Positions 6,522-6,835 of a stretch of DNA of 6,835 nt are shown here, piece after piece; position 1 is the stretch's first letter, and each line of letters starts with the position of its first letter. This DNA comes from an uncultured Erysipelotrichaceae bacterium (GTDB lineage Bacteria > Bacillota_I > Bacilli_A > Erysipelotrichales > Erysipelotrichaceae). The position numbers and the translations under genes are program-made. Under the pieces are notes generated by a model. It ran no database searches and was not told the origin of the DNA. It worked only from the letters and a program-made list of their open reading frames with translations. The DNA lies in the NCBI GenBank assembly GCA_902766675.1, contig CACXEN010000141.1, positions 1-6,835 of the forward strand. The letters are read 5' to 3'.

Positions 6522-6835
6522 ATGGTTAGAAAAATCGGTATATTAACTAGTGGTGGTGACGCTCCTGGAATGAATGCGGCGATTCGTGCAGTGACACGTA
6601 TTGCAATTAATAACGGAGTTGAAGTTGTTGGAATCCGTAACGGATATAAAGGTTTATACGAAAATACATTTGTGGATTTTGAAAAAAGATCTGTTTCAAA
6701 TATATTGGATCGTGGTGGCACAACATTAGGATCAGCTCGCTTACCTGAGTTTAAGGAAGAAGAGATCCAAAATGCTTGTGTCGAGAATTTGAAGAATAAT
6801 GAAATTGATGCACTTGTTGTAGTTGGTGGAGATGG
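6522..6835 (+). CDS. pfkA: ATP-dependent 6-phosphofructokinase, N-terminal part (3' end outside window)
   Basis: This enzyme phosphorylates fructose 6-phosphate to fructose 1,6-bisphosphate, the committing step of glycolysis. The 104 complete codons seen match PfkA closely: [20 protein letters not shown] carries the ATP-binding glycine loop (G11/G12), R22 and R26 fall at the positions of the allosteric-site arginines of the E. coli/Bacillus enzymes, then come NGYKGLYE and the [10 protein letters not shown] segment. The visible part ends at VVVGGD, the start of the GGDG(S) motif that binds ATP/Mg. The frame stays open to the window edge; about a third of the usual 320 residues is present. The ATP-type assignment rests on similarity over this part only; the residues that separate ATP- from PPi-dependent enzymes, just after GGDG, are not in the window. 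A terminator separates it from the replication genes upstream, so it probably begins its own unit. Confidence 0.95.
   Translation, partial: MVRKIGILTSGGDAPGMNAAIRAVTRIAINNGVEVVGIRNGYKGLYENTFVDFEKRSVSNILDRGGTTLGSARLPEFKEEEIQNACVENLKNNEIDALVVVGGD

Noticed and set aside
6446..6721. Reverse-strand open frame spanning the dnaI end, terminator and pfkA start
   Set aside because: It crosses a clear terminator and the highly conserved pfkA N-terminus; its translation looks like antisense of the PfkA motifs.
1..6835. Search for CRISPR arrays, insertion sequences, tRNA/rRNA genes, riboswitch leaders or phage/defence genes
   Set aside because: No regularly spaced repeats, transposase motifs, tRNA-like cloverleaf or intergenic room were seen; coding genes of known families account for nearly all of the sequence.

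Overview
The window is a dense, co-directional (+ strand) block of housekeeping genes from a low-GC Gram-positive bacterium. Coding sequence fills almost all of it. Base composition is strongly AT-rich, with A/T-ending codons throughout. Shine-Dalgarno sites are of the AGGAGG type. The helicase-loading pair is DnaB/DnaI (Firmicutes type) rather than DnaC. TGA acts as a stop (end of mutM) and tryptophan is TGG, so this is not a Mollicutes code 4 genome. An Erysipelotrichia-like or related Firmicute is my best guess, as an inference from gene order and protein style, not a proof.

Layout: (1) 1-357, the C-terminal part of a zinc/manganese-type ABC transporter substrate-binding protein, cut by the window edge. 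(2) 367-2979, polA, DNA polymerase I with an active-looking 5' nuclease, a degenerate 3'-5' exonuclease domain and an intact polymerase domain. (3) 2979-3785, mutM/fpg, formamidopyrimidine-DNA glycosylase. (4) about 3791-4390, coaE, dephospho-CoA kinase. (5) 4380-5570, dnaB, the primosomal DnaD/DnaB-family replication initiation protein. (6) 5572-6477, dnaI, the AAA+ helicase loader. (7) An intrinsic terminator at about 6456-6492 whose left arm lies inside the end of dnaI. (8) 6522 to the window end, the start of pfkA, 6-phosphofructokinase, with a possible extended -10 promoter right after the terminator T-run.

From the transport gene to dnaI, gaps are 9 nt or less and several genes overlap, so items 1-6 look like one transcription unit ending at the terminator. 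Functionally the unit joins gap filling and Okazaki-fragment processing (PolA), oxidised-base repair (MutM), the last step of CoA synthesis (CoaE) and replicative helicase loading (DnaB plus DnaI). polA-mutM-coaE followed by dnaB-dnaI is a recognised Firmicutes neighbourhood; here it is compressed, without the nrdR or gapB-type genes often found between coaE and dnaB. pfkA starts a separate, glycolytic unit.

I found no mobile element, CRISPR array, RNA gene or defence system, and nothing that amounts to an undescribed system. There is no gene-free stretch over 300 bases; the largest gap is 44 nt, between dnaI and pfkA. The points most worth a second look are an apparent loss of a metal ligand in the transport protein, a perfect 10-bp inverted repeat followed by T4 inside mutM, a Ser-to-His change in the polymerase motif A, and the very compact terminator/promoter junction.
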